Shown here piece by piece: positions 39,885 through 54,383 of a stretch of DNA of 64,000 bases. Numbering within the stretch: the stretch's first letter is position 1; each line of letters opens with the position of its first letter. Under the pieces are notes generated by a model. The model did not search any database and had not been told where the DNA came from. It saw only the letters and a list, made by a program, of their open reading frames with translations. This DNA comes from Aquibium microcysteis. Its GTDB lineage: Bacteria; Pseudomonadota; Alphaproteobacteria; Rhizobiales; Rhizobiaceae. Location: positions 1,539,001 through 1,603,000 of the forward strand of contig NZ_CP061080.1 in the NCBI RefSeq assembly GCF_014495845.1, written 5' to 3'. Made by a program: the position numbers and the translations under genes.

Positions 39885-40961
39885 TTACTGCGGCAGCTTG
39901 TCGTCGACGCCGGCGACGTAGAAGTTCAGGCCGAGCAGCACGCCATCCTCGGCGACCTCGCCGGCCTTCAGCCATTCCGTACCGTCCTGCTTCATGATCG
40001 GGCCGGTGAAGGGGTTGAACTCGCCGGACTTGATCTTGGCCTCGGTCGCCTCTGCGGCCGCCTTCACGTCGTCGGGCATGTTGGTGTAGGGCGCCATGAC
40101 GACGTGGCCTTCCTTCATGCCGTGCCAGACGTCATGCTGCTGCCAGCTGCCGTCCATGACCGCCTTGACGCGTTCGATGTAGTACGGACCCCAGTCGTCG
40201 ATGATCGAGGTGAGCTGGGTCTCCGGACCGAACTTGATCATGTCGGAGGCCTGGCCGAAGGCCTTGATGCCGCGTTCCGACGCCACCTGCATCGGCGCGG
40301 TCGAGTCGGTGTGCTGGGTGATGATGTCGACGCCCTGGTCGATCAGCACCTTGGCCGCGTCGGCCTCCTTGCCCGGGTCGAACCAGGTGTTGGCCCACAC
40401 CACCTTCACCTTGAAGTCGGGATTGACCGACTGCGCGCCGAGCACGAAGGCGTTGATGCCCATCACGACCTCGGGGATCGGGAAGGAGGCGATGTAGCCG
40501 GCGACGCCCTTTTCCGACATCTTGGCGGCGATCACGCCCTGGACGTAGCGGCCCTCGTGGAACTTCGAATTGTAGGTCGCGACGTTCGGGTGCTCGCGCT
40601 TGAAGCCGGTGGCGTGCTCGAACTTCACGTCCGGGAACTTGGCCGCGACCTTGTTGGTGGCGTCCATGTAGCCGAAGGAGGTGGTGAAGACGATGCCGCA
40701 GCCCGAGCGGGCGAAGCGCTCGATGGCGCGCTCGGCATCCGCACCTTCCGGCACGCTCTCGAGATAGGCGATCTCGACCTTCTCGGCGCCGCCCAGCGCT
40801 TCCTGCATCTCCAGCGCGCCCTGGTGGTGCTGGTACGACCAGCCGAAATCGCCGATCGGGCCGACATAGATGAAGCAGGCCTTGGCCTTGTCCTGTGCGG
40901 ACGCTGCGCCGGCGACCAGCATCGCCGTCGTGGCCGCGAGTGCGAAGAGTGTCTTTTTCAT
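39885..40961 (-). CDS. BMP-family periplasmic binding protein (nucleoside/purine type)
   Basis: A 358-residue periplasmic protein with Sec signal (MKKTLFALAATTAMLVAGAASA). The BMP/PnrA fold is shown by ACFIYVGPIGDFGWSYQHHQG, IVFTTSFGYMDATNKVAAKFP, EGRYVQGVIAAKMSEKG, YIASFPIPEVVMGINAF and NTWFDPGKEADAAKVL. Relatives bind nucleosides or nucleobases for uptake. It is the last gene of the ATPase-permease-permease-BMP operon, 46 bases after the second permease. The terminator follows 22 bases after its stop. Confidence 0.92.
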   Translation of the reverse strand: MKKTLFALAATTAMLVAGAASAQDKAKACFIYVGPIGDFGWSYQHHQGALEMQEALGGAEKVEIAYLESVPEGADAERAIERFARSGCGIVFTTSFGYMDATNKVAAKFPDVKFEHATGFKREHPNVATYNSKFHEGRYVQGVIAAKMSEKGVAGYIASFPIPEVVMGINAFVLGAQSVNPDFKVKVVWANTWFDPGKEADAAKVLIDQGVDIITQHTDSTAPMQVASERGIKAFGQASDMIKFGPETQLTSIIDDWGPYYIERVKAVMDGSWQQHDVWHGMKEGHVVMAPYTNMPDDVKAAAEATEAKIKSGEFNPFTGPIMKQDGTEWLKAGEVAEDGVLLGLNFYVAGVDDKLPQ

Positions 40962-41007
40962 CGTTGGTTTCCTCTGTGGTTTCGGATGCTTGCGTCGTCT
41001 GCGGGAG

Positions 41008-41982
41008 TCAGCGGTCCGGCACGAAGGGCCGTCCGAGCGATGCCGGCGTGTTCATCATCGTCAGCCGTCTGTTTCTCGATATCAGGACGAGCACGACGAC
41101 GGTAGCCAGATAAGGAAGCGCCGACAGGAACTGCGAGGGCACCGATTTGACGGCCCCGGCGAGCCAGTAGAGGGGCCCGGGCAGGCCGGCGAGATCGGCG
41201 AGGTTGGTGGCCTGGATGTGCAGCTGCGCGATGGTGATGGCGCCGAAGAGATAGGCGCCGGCCAGCACCCGCCAGGGCCGCCAGGAGGCGAAGACGACCA
41301 GCGCCAGCGCGATCCAGCCGCGGCCGGCCGTCATGTTCTCGATCCATTGCGTGGTGTAGACGAGCGACAGCTGGGCTCCGGCGAGGCCGGCACAGGCGCC
41401 GCCGAACATCACCGCCATGTAGCGGATGGCGATGACCTTGATGCCGAGCGCATGGGCCGAGGAATGGCTGTCGCCGACCGAGCGCAGCGTCAGCCCCGCC
41501 CGGGTGCGGAACAGGAACCACATGACGGCGGCCGTCAGCAGGATCGAGATGTAGAACATCGGGTCCTGGCCGAAAAGCAGCCGCCCGACGAACGGCAGGT
41601 CCGTCAGGCCGGGAATGGCGATCGCCTCCAGCTTGACGCCCGGCTGCCCGACGAAGGCGACGCCGATCATGCCCGACAGTCCGATGCCGAGCAGCGTCAG
41701 CGCCAGCCCGGTGGCGACCTGGTTGGTGACAAGCGTCAGCGCGAGCACCGCAAAGAGCAGCGAGAACGCCAGGCCGGCCAGCGCGCCGGCCGCGACGCCG
41801 AGCCAGGGATTGCCGGTGGCGAGCGCCGTGCCGAAGGCGACGACCGCGCCCATCAGCATCATGCCCTCGACGCCGAGATTGAGCACGCCGGAGCGCTCGA
41901 CCACGAGTTCGCCGATGGCGGCGAGCAGGAGCGGCGTCGCCGCCGTGGCAATCGTCAGCAATATTGCCTCAGCCATGCCCAT
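41008..41982 (-). CDS. BMP-type ABC transporter permease (second subunit)
   Basis: A 324-residue permease of the nucleoside-type (NupC/YufQ) group, with about 8-9 helices and the hallmark ERSGVLNLGVEGMMLMGA near residues 29-46. The loop FRTRAGLTLRSVGDSHSSAHALGI contacts the ATPase. Start ATG 41982, or 41976 two codons later (MAEAILL), overlaps the 3' end of the first permease by about 14 or 8 bases. Confidence 0.9.
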   Translation of the reverse strand: MGMAEAILLTIATAATPLLLAAIGELVVERSGVLNLGVEGMMLMGAVVAFGTALATGNPWLGVAAGALAGLAFSLLFAVLALTLVTNQVATGLALTLLGIGLSGMIGVAFVGQPGVKLEAIAIPGLTDLPFVGRLLFGQDPMFYISILLTAAVMWFLFRTRAGLTLRSVGDSHSSAHALGIKVIAIRYMAVMFGGACAGLAGAQLSLVYTTQWIENMTAGRGWIALALVVFASWRPWRVLAGAYLFGAITIAQLHIQATNLADLAGLPGPLYWLAGAVKSVPSQFLSALPYLATVVVLVLISRNRRLTMMNTPASLGRPFVPDR

Positions 41983-43095
41983 GGGCGGCCTCCGTCGCGG
42001 GTGTCGGGGCGGCCGCGGGCGCGGCGGCGGGCGCCGGCCGCACGAGGCGGACCCGGTAGTGGATCAGCGTGTCGCAGGCGAGCACGAAGAACAGCAGCAT
42101 GCCCTGGAAGGCGCGCACGGTCTTGTCGGTGACGCCGATTTCGATCTGCGCGGCCTCGCCGCCGAGATAGGACAGCGCCAGCACGAAGCCCGCAGCCACG
42201 ATGCCGAGCGGGTTCAGCCGGCCGAGAAAGGCCACGATGATGGCCGCGAAGCCGTAGCCGGGCGAGATCTGCGGCTGCAGCCGGCCGATGGCGCCCGACA
42301 CCTCGGTGATGCCGGCGAGGCCGGCGAGCGCGCCCGAGACCAGGAAGGCGAAGACGATGGTGCGCGCGGCGGAGAAGCCGCCGAAGCGCCCTGCCCGCGG
42401 GCTCTGGCCGATCACCTTGACCTCGAAGCCCTTGAGCGTGCGCGACAGCATGAACCAGACGACGACCGCCGCGACGATCGCGAAGACGATACCCCAGTTG
42501 GCGCGGCCCGACATCGGCATGAGTTCGGGCACGATCGCCCAGGAATGGAAGGCTGGCGCCTGCGGGAAGCTCATCGCGGCCGGGTCGCGCCAGGGACCGC
42601 GTACCAGCCAGTCGAGGATCAGCTGGGCGACGTAGACCAGCATCAGCGACGTCAGGATCTCGTTGGTGTTGAAGCGCGCCTTGAGGATCGCGGGAATGGC
42701 CGCCCAGGCCGCTCCGCCGATCGCGCCGCAGACGAGCATCATCGGCAGCACGGCGCCGTTCTGCAGGTCGGGGAAGTAGAGCGGGATGGCCGAGCCGACG
42801 ATCGCGCCGATGGTGAACTGGCCCTCCGCGCCGATGTTCCAGTTCGACGACAGGAAGCAGACCGACAGGCCGACGGCGATCAGGATCAGCGGCGCCGCCT
42901 TGATGGCGAGTTCGTGCAGCGACCAGACCTCGGTCAGCGGGCCGATGAAATAGGCGTGGAGCCCGTCGATCGGATCCTTGCCGAGCGCCAGGAAGATCAG
43001 CCCGCCGGCCACCACCATCAGCGCGAAGGCGAGGAAGGGCGACAGCGCCGAAAACAGCGCCGACTGCTGCGGCCGCTTGACCAGTTCGAGCCGCA

Positions 43096-43096
<1 letters not shown>
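41969..43096 (-). CDS. BMP-type ABC transporter permease (first subunit)
   Basis: A 375-residue YufP/NupB-type permease. The family segments are AAPLILIAVGLSVCFLSSNWNIGAEGQFTIGAI and FNTNEILTSLMLVYVAQLILDWLV, with the coupling loop SRTLKGFEVKVIGQSPRAGRFGG. The C-terminus is Ala/Pro-rich and ends in a His-containing tail. TGATG (43094-43098) couples it to the ATPase. It forms the pore with the second permease. Confidence 0.9.
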
Positions 43097-44655
<1,559 letters not shown>

Positions 44656-44764
44656 ATCAGACCCCGTGGTTGTTCTTGTTTCCCCGCACGCATCGTAGGC
44701 GCGCGCTGCGCGCAACGCAAAGCGATATGCTCATTGAAAGAGCTTCACGAGAACCCGCGCAATC

Positions 44765-45742
44765 TCAGGGCAGCAGGATGCTGGTCCCGGTGGTCCTGCG
44801 GCCTTCGAGATCGGCATGGGCCTGGGCCGCGTCCTTCAGCGCATAGCGCTGGTTCACCTCGACCGTCACGACGCCCCTGCCGACGACGTCGAACAGCGCG
44901 CCCGCGCAGTCCTCGAGATCCTTGCGGGTGGCGACATAGGCGAAGAGCGTCGGACGCGTGGCGTAGAGCGAACCCTTCTGCGACAGGATGCCGAGGTTGA
45001 AGGGCGGGATCGGACCAGACGACTGGCCGAAGGAGGCGAAGAGGCCGCGCGGCTTCAGGCAGTCGAGGGAGGCCGGGAACGTTTCCTTGCCGACCGAATC
45101 GTAGACCACGTCGCACATCTTCCCGCCCGTGATCTCGCGCACCTCGGCCACGAAGTCCTTCGAGGAGTAGTCGATTACGTGGTCGTAGCCATGCGCCCTG
45201 GCGAGCGCGATCTTGTCGGCGTTGCTGGCGGTGCCGATGACAGTGGCGCCGAGGTGCTTCGCCCACTGGCCGACGAGCAGGCCGACGCCGCCCGCCGCCG
45301 CGTGGTAGAGGATGGTATCGCCCGGCTTCACCGCGAAGGTGCGGCGCAGCAGGTACTCCGCGGTCATGCCCTTCAGCATCATCCCGGCCGCCTGCTCGTC
45401 GGACACGCTGTCGGGGAGCCTGACCAGGGTCGCGACCGGCATCACGCGCGCCTCGCAATAGGCGCCGATGGGGCTCGCATAGGCGACGCGGTCGCCTTCC
45501 TTCAGCCAGTCGACGCCGGGCCCGACCGCTTCCACCACGCCCGCCGCCTCGTTGCCGGCGGTCAGCGGCAGGCCGCCCGGGGCCGGGTAGAGGCCGGTGC
45601 GGAAATAGGTGTCGAGGTAGTTCACCCCGATGGCCGTGTGGCGCACGAGCGCCTCGCCGGCTCCGGGCGTGCCGATGTCGACGTCCTCGAAGGTCAGAAC
45701 CTCGGGACCGCCATGCGCATGAATGCGAACCGCTTTCGGCAT
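44765..45742 (-). CDS. Quinone oxidoreductase, zinc-independent MDR family
   Basis: A 325-residue QOR/zeta-crystallin-like enzyme that reduces quinones with NADPH. It has the GroES-like N-terminal domain (FEDVDIGTPGAGEALVRHTAIGVNYLDTYFRTGLY), the family marker NEAAGVVEAVGPGV and the Rossmann loop AAAGGVGLLVGQWAKHLGA. The catalytic zinc-site cysteines of alcohol dehydrogenases are missing. ATG 45742 has AGGAG eight bases upstream and lies one base after the pcs stop, so it is the third gene of the DUF1326-pcs-qor unit. Confidence 0.9.
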   Translation of the reverse strand: MPKAVRIHAHGGPEVLTFEDVDIGTPGAGEALVRHTAIGVNYLDTYFRTGLYPAPGGLPLTAGNEAAGVVEAVGPGVDWLKEGDRVAYASPIGAYCEARVMPVATLVRLPDSVSDEQAAGMMLKGMTAEYLLRRTFAVKPGDTILYHAAAGGVGLLVGQWAKHLGATVIGTASNADKIALARAHGYDHVIDYSSKDFVAEVREITGGKMCDVVYDSVGKETFPASLDCLKPRGLFASFGQSSGPIPPFNLGILSQKGSLYATRPTLFAYVATRKDLEDCAGALFDVVGRGVVTVEVNQRYALKDAAQAHADLEGRRTTGTSILLP

Positions 45743-45743
45743 T

Positions 45744-46517
45744 TCAGGAACTCCTCGCACCAAGTTTCGGAAACAGTTGCATGATTCCGCCGATCACGAA
45801 CAGATAGAGCCCGGTGACGGCGATGGCGATCCTGACCCAGGCCGAAGCGTCCATGTCCTGGACGAGCGCAACGACGGCGAGCCCGCACCAGACGAAGAAG
45901 ACCGGCAGGTTGAGTCCGCGCAGCCGGTGGACGCGGACGGGATGCAGGAAATGGATCGGCAGGAAGGTGAGGATGCCGGCGAAGACGACGACGGCGAAGG
46001 ACACCCATTCGCCCGGCTCGATGACGAAGAGCGTGAACACCACCATGTTCCAGACGACCGGGAACCCCTTGAAGAAGTTCTCCTTCGTCTTCATGCCCGT
46101 GTCGGCATAGTAGATCGCGCTCGACACCACGATGATGGCCGCCGACAAGAAGGACAGTCCCTCGCCCATGAAGCCGCGCTGGTAAAGTGCGAAGGCGGGG
46201 ATCAGCACGTAGGTGACGTAGTCGATGATGTTGTCGAGCATGTCGCCAGACCATGTCGGCAGCACCGTCTTCACCTGCAGCTTGCGGGCGATCGGCCCGT
46301 CGATGCCGTCCACGAAGAGGGCGAGGCCCAGCCACCAGAACATCGCCGTCCAGCGCTGCTCGCTCGCTGCCACCAGCGACAGGAAGGCCAGGAACGAGCC
46401 CGAAGCGGTGAGGAGATGAACCGAGAAGGCACGCGCCTGCGGCCACGTCACCTTCTTGCGGTTCAGCGGCAGCCGTTCTGCGATCTTCCGGCCAATGACG
46501 TTCTTGTTCAGGTTCAA
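45744..46517 (-). CDS. pcs: Phosphatidylcholine synthase
   Basis: A 257-residue membrane enzyme that condenses choline with CDP-diacylglycerol to give phosphatidylcholine, a pathway typical of rhizobia and relatives. The CDP-alcohol phosphotransferase motif is complete: D70-x2-D73-G-x2-A77-R78 … G91-x3-D95-x3-D99 (FVDGIDGPIARK … SGDMLDNIIDY). About eight helices follow. The segments RAFSVHLLTASGSFLAFL and FPVVWNMVVFTLFVI match known Pcs. The start is TTG 46517, overlapping the DUF1326 stop (TTGA). The N-terminal 24 residues are basic and may be a non-conserved extension. The membrane lipid role fits a host- or surface-associated alphaproteobacterium. Confidence 0.93.
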   Translation of the reverse strand: MNLNKNVIGRKIAERLPLNRKKVTWPQARAFSVHLLTASGSFLAFLSLVAASEQRWTAMFWWLGLALFVDGIDGPIARKLQVKTVLPTWSGDMLDNIIDYVTYVLIPAFALYQRGFMGEGLSFLSAAIIVVSSAIYYADTGMKTKENFFKGFPVVWNMVVFTLFVIEPGEWVSFAVVVFAGILTFLPIHFLHPVRVHRLRGLNLPVFFVWCGLAVVALVQDMDASAWVRIAIAVTGLYLFVIGGIMQLFPKLGARSS

Positions 46518-47128
46518 GGTCCGCGCCAGTCCAGCTTGCAGATTTCGGCCGAGCGGCCATCGAAATTCCAGTCGCGGCCGAAGGCGCGCATGCGGCTGCG
46601 GTCGGCCCGCGCCACGGTGACGTCGGAGCCGACCCAGTAGTCGACGTTGGCGATGACGACGCCGTTCACGCCGTCCCTGCCGGTGACGGGCGTGATCGCG
46701 CCGTCGATGATGTCTCCGATCCTAACGATGCGCGTCTCGCCCTCCGTCTCCCAGACCATCCGCGTCCGATCGACGCCCAGGAACCGTCCGACCAGATACG
46801 AAAGCATCCCCGTCGTTCCGCCCGCCCTGCCGGTGAAGATCTTCTGGAACGCCTTGAAGGCATAGATGGAGGCGCGCCGGTCGACGAACAGTGCCGTCGT
46901 CCAGTTTCCGCGGCTCATCGGCCCGGGACTGTCAATGACGAAACCGGCCTGCAGGCCGGAGAGATCGACGTCGCCGAAATGGCCCGTATCGACGCGCAGG
47001 GCCGCCCACTTCTGGCAGGCACTTTCGCAGGACGCCTGATCGCCGAAGGACAGAATGCCGGCGCAGAAGACGTCACAGCTGCAGGAGAGCACGATCTCGC
47101 CCTTCAACGTCCAGCTCTGCGCAGCCAT
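46514..47128 (-). CDS. DUF1326 family protein
   Basis: A 204-residue protein with the DUF1326 features WTLKGEIVLSCSCDVFCAG at the N-terminus, GDVDLSGLQAGFVIDSPG, and AFQKIFTGRAGG. The CSCxxxC-like cluster suggests metal binding. Function is unknown. AGGAGGGTGCCG precedes the ATG. Its stop overlaps the TTG start of pcs by four bases, which makes translational coupling and a shared lipid-related role plausible. Confidence 0.8.
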   Translation of the reverse strand: MAAQSWTLKGEIVLSCSCDVFCAGILSFGDQASCESACQKWAALRVDTGHFGDVDLSGLQAGFVIDSPGPMSRGNWTTALFVDRRASIYAFKAFQKIFTGRAGGTTGMLSYLVGRFLGVDRTRMVWETEGETRIVRIGDIIDGAITPVTGRDGVNGVVIANVDYWVGSDVTVARADRSRMRAFGRDWNFDGRSAEICKLDWRGP

Positions 47129-47398
47129 CGGCACCCTCCTCCCCTGACGAGGCCAGAGGGACACTACAGTCAGCCTTGCTGCCCGCACAAGCCGAATACG
47201 GCCGCGCGTCCGCGACGGCACGGCCGATCAGGACCGCTTCTCCACGACTGTCGGCCAAAAGGCAAGCCGCAGGGTCGGGTGTATCCTCGGCGGACGCGGG
47301 TCCATGCGTCAGGCTGGCGCACGGCGCCACGTTGATCGGCCCCTGCGCGGTGCCATATACGTGGCGGGCCGGTAAGGGTGCAGCAGGAGCGCGTGGAC

Positions 47399-48622
47399 AT
47401 GGACACTGACGATCGCAGCCCCGACGGCGCGGAGGTGGTCGTCGCGGGAGCCGGACCGGCCGGACTGATCGCCGCCCTGGCCTTCGCGCAGGCGGGTTTC
47501 GGCGTGCGGCTCATCGGCCCGGAAGCGGGCGCACAGGACCGGCGCACGACTGCGCTGATGGCGCCCTCGATGGCATTCCTCGACCGGCTCGGCGTGCGCG
47601 ACGCGGTGTCCGTCGAAGCCGCGCCGCTGCGCACCATGCGCATCGTCGACGTGACGCGCCGGCTCGTGCGCAGCGGTCCCGTCTCCTTCCACGCCTCGGA
47701 GATCGGCGAAGACGCCTTCGGCTGGAACGTTCCGAACGCCGTTCTGGCACGCGAACTGCAGGCAGCGGTTTCGGCGCACCCGTCGATCACCTGGACGAAG
47801 GCCGCCATCGGCGACTGGCAGGTCGGCGGCGACGCCGTCGTGGCCGTGCCGGAAGGCTTGCCGCCGGTCTCGGCCCGCCTCGCGGTGGCCGCCGACGGCC
47901 GCGCCTCGCCGGCACGCGAGGCCGCCGGCATCCGCGTGCTGCGCCATGCCTACGATCAGGCGGCGCTCGTCTTCAACTTCACCCATGCGCGCGAGCACGG
48001 CTTCGTGTCGACGGAGTTCCACACCGAGACGGGACCGTTCACGCAGGTGCCGCTTCCAGGCCGCCGATCGAGCCTCGTCTGGGTGCTGCGGCCCGCGCGC
48101 GCGGAGGAACTCGCCGCGCTTTCGGACGAGGACCTGTCGACGCTGGTCGAGGAGCGGATGCAGTCGGCGCTGGGCAAGGTGACGGTCGAGCCGGGCCGAC
48201 AGGTCTATCCGCTGTCGGCGGCGATGCCGGTGAGCTTCGCCCGCGACCGGGTCGCCCTCGTCGGCGAGGCGGCGCACGTCTTCCCGCCGATCGGCGCGCA
48301 GGGACTGAACCTCGGCATCCGGGACGTCCGCGATCTGGTCGACATCGCGGTCAGGCATGCCGCCGATCCCGGCGCGCCGGCCGTGCTCGACGCCTATTCG
48401 CGGCGCCGGCGGCCCGACATCCTCGCCCGCACCGGCGCAGTCCACGCGCTCAACCGCTCGCTGCTCTCCGACATGCTGCCGGCGCAGCTGGCGCGGATGG
48501 CCGGCCTCGGCCTGCTCGGCACGTTCTCGCCGCTGCGCGCCTTCTTCATGCGCGAGGGCCTGGAGCCGGGCAGCGGCTTCGCCTCGATCTTCTCAGGCGC
48601 CCGGAAACAGATCGGGCGGTAG
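47399..48622 (+). CDS. UbiH/UbiF-family FAD monooxygenase
   Basis: A 407-residue flavoprotein hydroxylase. The dinucleotide fold is VVVAGAGPAGLIAALAFAQAG with GAGPAG at 17-22, the DG motif is LAVAADGRASPAREAAG, and the FAD ribityl motif is DRVALVGEAAHVFPPIGAQGLNLGIRDV. It is most like the ubiquinone-ring hydroxylases. ATG 47399 with AGGAG nine bases upstream was chosen over GTG 47378. Convergent with the AEC transporter, with a 30-base overlap of the coding ends. Confidence 0.87.
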   Translation: MDTDDRSPDGAEVVVAGAGPAGLIAALAFAQAGFGVRLIGPEAGAQDRRTTALMAPSMAFLDRLGVRDAVSVEAAPLRTMRIVDVTRRLVRSGPVSFHASEIGEDAFGWNVPNAVLARELQAAVSAHPSITWTKAAIGDWQVGGDAVVAVPEGLPPVSARLAVAADGRASPAREAAGIRVLRHAYDQAALVFNFTHAREHGFVSTEFHTETGPFTQVPLPGRRSSLVWVLRPARAEELAALSDEDLSTLVEERMQSALGKVTVEPGRQVYPLSAAMPVSFARDRVALVGEAAHVFPPIGAQGLNLGIRDVRDLVDIAVRHAADPGAPAVLDAYSRRRRPDILARTGAVHALNRSLLSDMLPAQLARMAGLGLLGTFSPLRAFFMREGLEPGSGFASIFSGARKQIGR

Positions 48623-49561
48623 GATCCCGCTCTTGATCAGGTAGAGCAGGCCCGTGACCGTGAAGACGGAGAGCAGCGTGGTGATGAGCACGCTCGCCGA
48701 GGCGCGTTCGACCCAGACGCCGTACTGCTGTGCGATGACGAAGACGTTGGTGGCGCTGGGCAGGCCGGCGAGCAGCACGGCGGTATAGACCCAGACCGGA
48801 TCGAAGTCGCCGACGATGCTCAGCATGACCCAGCAGACGATCGGATGCAGCACGAGCTTCATGCCGGCGATCGGTGCCATGGCCGTCGGCACCCGTTTCA
48901 GCGGCCTGAGCGACAGCGTTACACCCATGGCGAAAAGCGCACAGGGCGCCGAAGCGCGCGCCAGCATCTCCAGGAGCCGGGCGAGCGGTTCGGGCGGCAC
49001 GACGTGCAGCGCGGCGGCCGACACGCCGAAGGCGGTCGCGATGATGAAGGGGTGGAGCACGATCTTGCGCGCCACCTCCAGCGCCAGCGCACCGGGCGAG
49101 CGCCGGTCGCCGCCCGACAGCGCCATCATGGTCGGGGCGATGGCGAAATGCATGATGTTCTCGAAACAGAAGATCAGCGCCACGGGAACCGCCGCGTCCT
49201 CCCCGAAGGCAAGGAGCGCGATGCCCGGCCCCATATAGCCGATGTTGCCATAGGCGGCGGCGAGCCCCTTGATCGTGCTCTCCGCGATCTCGCCGCGCGA
49301 CAGCACGGCGGAGCCGGCAAACATCAGCGCGAACATGACGTAGGTCGAGAAGACGGTGCCGAAGATGTAGCCCCACTCCGTCAGCCGCTCGATCGGCGTG
49401 CGCGAGAGCAGCTGGAAGAACAGGGCCGGCAGGGCGACATAGATGATGAAGACGTTCATCCATCCGAGCGCCTCCAGCGGCTGGCGCACCAGCCGGGCGA
49501 CGACGAAGCCGAGGAAGATCAGCCCGAAGAAGGGCAGGACGAGGCCGAGGATCTCCGCCAA
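48593..49561 (-). CDS. AEC-family (auxin efflux carrier type) transporter
   Basis: A 322-residue membrane protein with about ten helices in two inverted halves, typical of AEC carriers that export organic acids. Family segments: LPALFFQLLSRTPIERL, AAYGNIGYMGPGIALLAFGE and LFAMGVTLSL. The start is TTG 49561 with GGAGAG seven bases upstream; the longer open frame has no RBS. The substrate cannot be predicted. Confidence 0.88.
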   Translation of the reverse strand: MAEILGLVLPFFGLIFLGFVVARLVRQPLEALGWMNVFIIYVALPALFFQLLSRTPIERLTEWGYIFGTVFSTYVMFALMFAGSAVLSRGEIAESTIKGLAAAYGNIGYMGPGIALLAFGEDAAVPVALIFCFENIMHFAIAPTMMALSGGDRRSPGALALEVARKIVLHPFIIATAFGVSAAALHVVPPEPLARLLEMLARASAPCALFAMGVTLSLRPLKRVPTAMAPIAGMKLVLHPIVCWVMLSIVGDFDPVWVYTAVLLAGLPSATNVFVIAQQYGVWVERASASVLITTLLSVFTVTGLLYLIKSGILPPDLFPGA

Positions 49562-49632
49562 TGTCTTTCTCTCCGTTCCCCGATCGAGCGAGGCGCTAGC
49601 GGTTGGCGGACGGACCGTCAAGCGCGGGGACT

Positions 49633-49663
49633 CTTGAATTGTCGTTCAGGTTGCGCCACTTAT
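49633..49663 (+). promoter_or_regulatory. Candidate heat-shock (RpoH-type) promoter of hspQ
   Basis: CTTGAA at 49633-49638 matches the -35 element of sigma-32 promoters. CTTAT at 49659-49663 resembles the rhizobial -10 (CYTAT), though the spacing of 20 bases is a little long. It lies 17 bases upstream of the hspQ ATG, so the transcript leader would be very short. A heat-shock promoter is expected for hspQ, but this assignment is by eye. Confidence 0.35.
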
Positions 49664-49679
49664 CGCCGAGGGTGTCACC

Positions 49680-50012
49680 ATGAAAACAATTCGCGAAGCC
49701 AAATTCCAGATCGGCCAGGTGGTCTGCCACCGGCTGTTCCCGTTCCGGGGCGTCATTTTTGACGTCGATCCGGAGTTCGCAAACACGGAGGAATGGTACC
49801 AGGCCATTCCCGAACAAGTGCGGCCGCGCAAGGACCAGCCCTTCTATCACCTTCTGGCCGAGAACGCCGAGAGCGAATACGTGGCCTACGTCTCCGAGCA
49901 GAACCTCGTGCCGGACGAGACCGGCGAGCCGGTGCGCCACCCGCAGATCGCCGAATTCTTCGTCACCACGCCCGACGGACGCTACGAGCCGAAGCCGACG
50001 GTGATGAACTGA
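49680..50012 (+). CDS. hspQ: Heat-shock protein HspQ
   Basis: A 110-residue YccV-like protein. The family core is KFQIGQVVCHRLFPFRGVIFDVDPEF, WYQAIPEQVRPRKDQPFYHLLAEN, then YVAYVSEQNLVPD and HPQIAEFF. In Escherichia coli HspQ is a heat-induced specificity-enhancing factor for Lon and binds hemimethylated DNA in vitro. Length and motif order are normal. It converges on dnaE with only 24 bases between stops. Confidence 0.93.
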   Translation: MKTIREAKFQIGQVVCHRLFPFRGVIFDVDPEFANTEEWYQAIPEQVRPRKDQPFYHLLAENAESEYVAYVSEQNLVPDETGEPVRHPQIAEFFVTTPDGRYEPKPTVMN

Positions 50013-50036
50013 CGCGCCAGGCCTCGGCCGGTCCCG

Positions 50037-53570
<3,534 letters not shown>

Positions 53571-53697
53571 GACGTGTTCTGCCGGGTCTTCGAGTCGGCC
53601 GCCATTGTCGGCGTTGCCGGGCGCGGCGTCCACCGCCGAACGGGCGGTGCCGCGACCGCGCGGCTCGAGCCTGTGGAAAAGGCCGGGAACCCGGCGA

Positions 53698-54300
53698 TCA
53701 GATGGCCGAGACCGCCCAGTTGACGAGTGCGGCGGTCGCGTCGGCGAAGGCACGGTCGAGGGCCGCGACGAAGGCGTCGTTGCCCGTGCCGGTCACCGGT
53801 GCCGTCGCCTCGAAGCCGCGCGAGGCGCGCACGACGCCGTTGCGGTCGTTCAGGATGCGGACGAAGAACGCGACATGCGCGGTCTGCGCGCCGGTCGCGC
53901 GGATCTCGAAGGCGCGGATGTCGACGGAGATCTGGTAGTCGATCGCCAGGCCATCGCCGGGACGTCCGACGCCGCCGAACTTGCCCGACTTCTGGAACGC
54001 CTCGGCGAGCCGCGCCTGCACGACCTTCGGCAGCCGGTCGCCCCACTGCGCGCCGCCGAGGAACTCGATCGACGCGGGCGTGGGCTTGACGACGATGTTC
54101 TGTCCGTCGAGCGACTTCAGCGCGGTGGGCTCGGCGATCAGGATCTGCCGGCGGCCGTTGGCCCGCCCGACCGCATCGAAGGACGGCGTCGTCAGCTCGT
54201 AGGTGTCCAGGGGCGCCGGACCGCCGCCCGGGAGCGCCGCGCAGCCCGAGACGGCGGCCGCGACACCCAGCAAGACTGCAAAGACACGACCACTGTTCAC
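53698..54300 (-). CDS. ABC-type transport auxiliary lipoprotein (PqiC/MlaC-like role)
   Basis: A 200-residue lipoprotein. The N-terminus VFAVLLGVAAAVSGCAALPG contains lipobox VSGC, so Cys 20 should be lipidated. The body (LDTYELTTP…RRQILIAEPTALKSLDGQNIVVKP, WGDRLPKVVQARLAEAFQKSGKF) matches the ABC_trans_aux family found with MCE operons. The start is GTG 54300; an ATG at 54321 is an alternative. It is the last gene of the Mla-type operon, 83 bases after the MCE gene. It likely bridges the MCE protein to the outer membrane. Confidence 0.82.
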   Translation of the reverse strand: MNSGRVFAVLLGVAAAVSGCAALPGGGPAPLDTYELTTPSFDAVGRANGRRQILIAEPTALKSLDGQNIVVKPTPASIEFLGGAQWGDRLPKVVQARLAEAFQKSGKFGGVGRPGDGLAIDYQISVDIRAFEIRATGAQTAHVAFFVRILNDRNGVVRASRGFEATAPVTGTGNDAFVAALDRAFADATAALVNWAVSAI

Positions 54301-54383
54301 GCCGCAATTCCCGGTACGCATTCGACATGGCGGGCGCGGATCTTCCGCACCGCGACCTGTCTTGCGGGGATCGGGTGGCAAAG

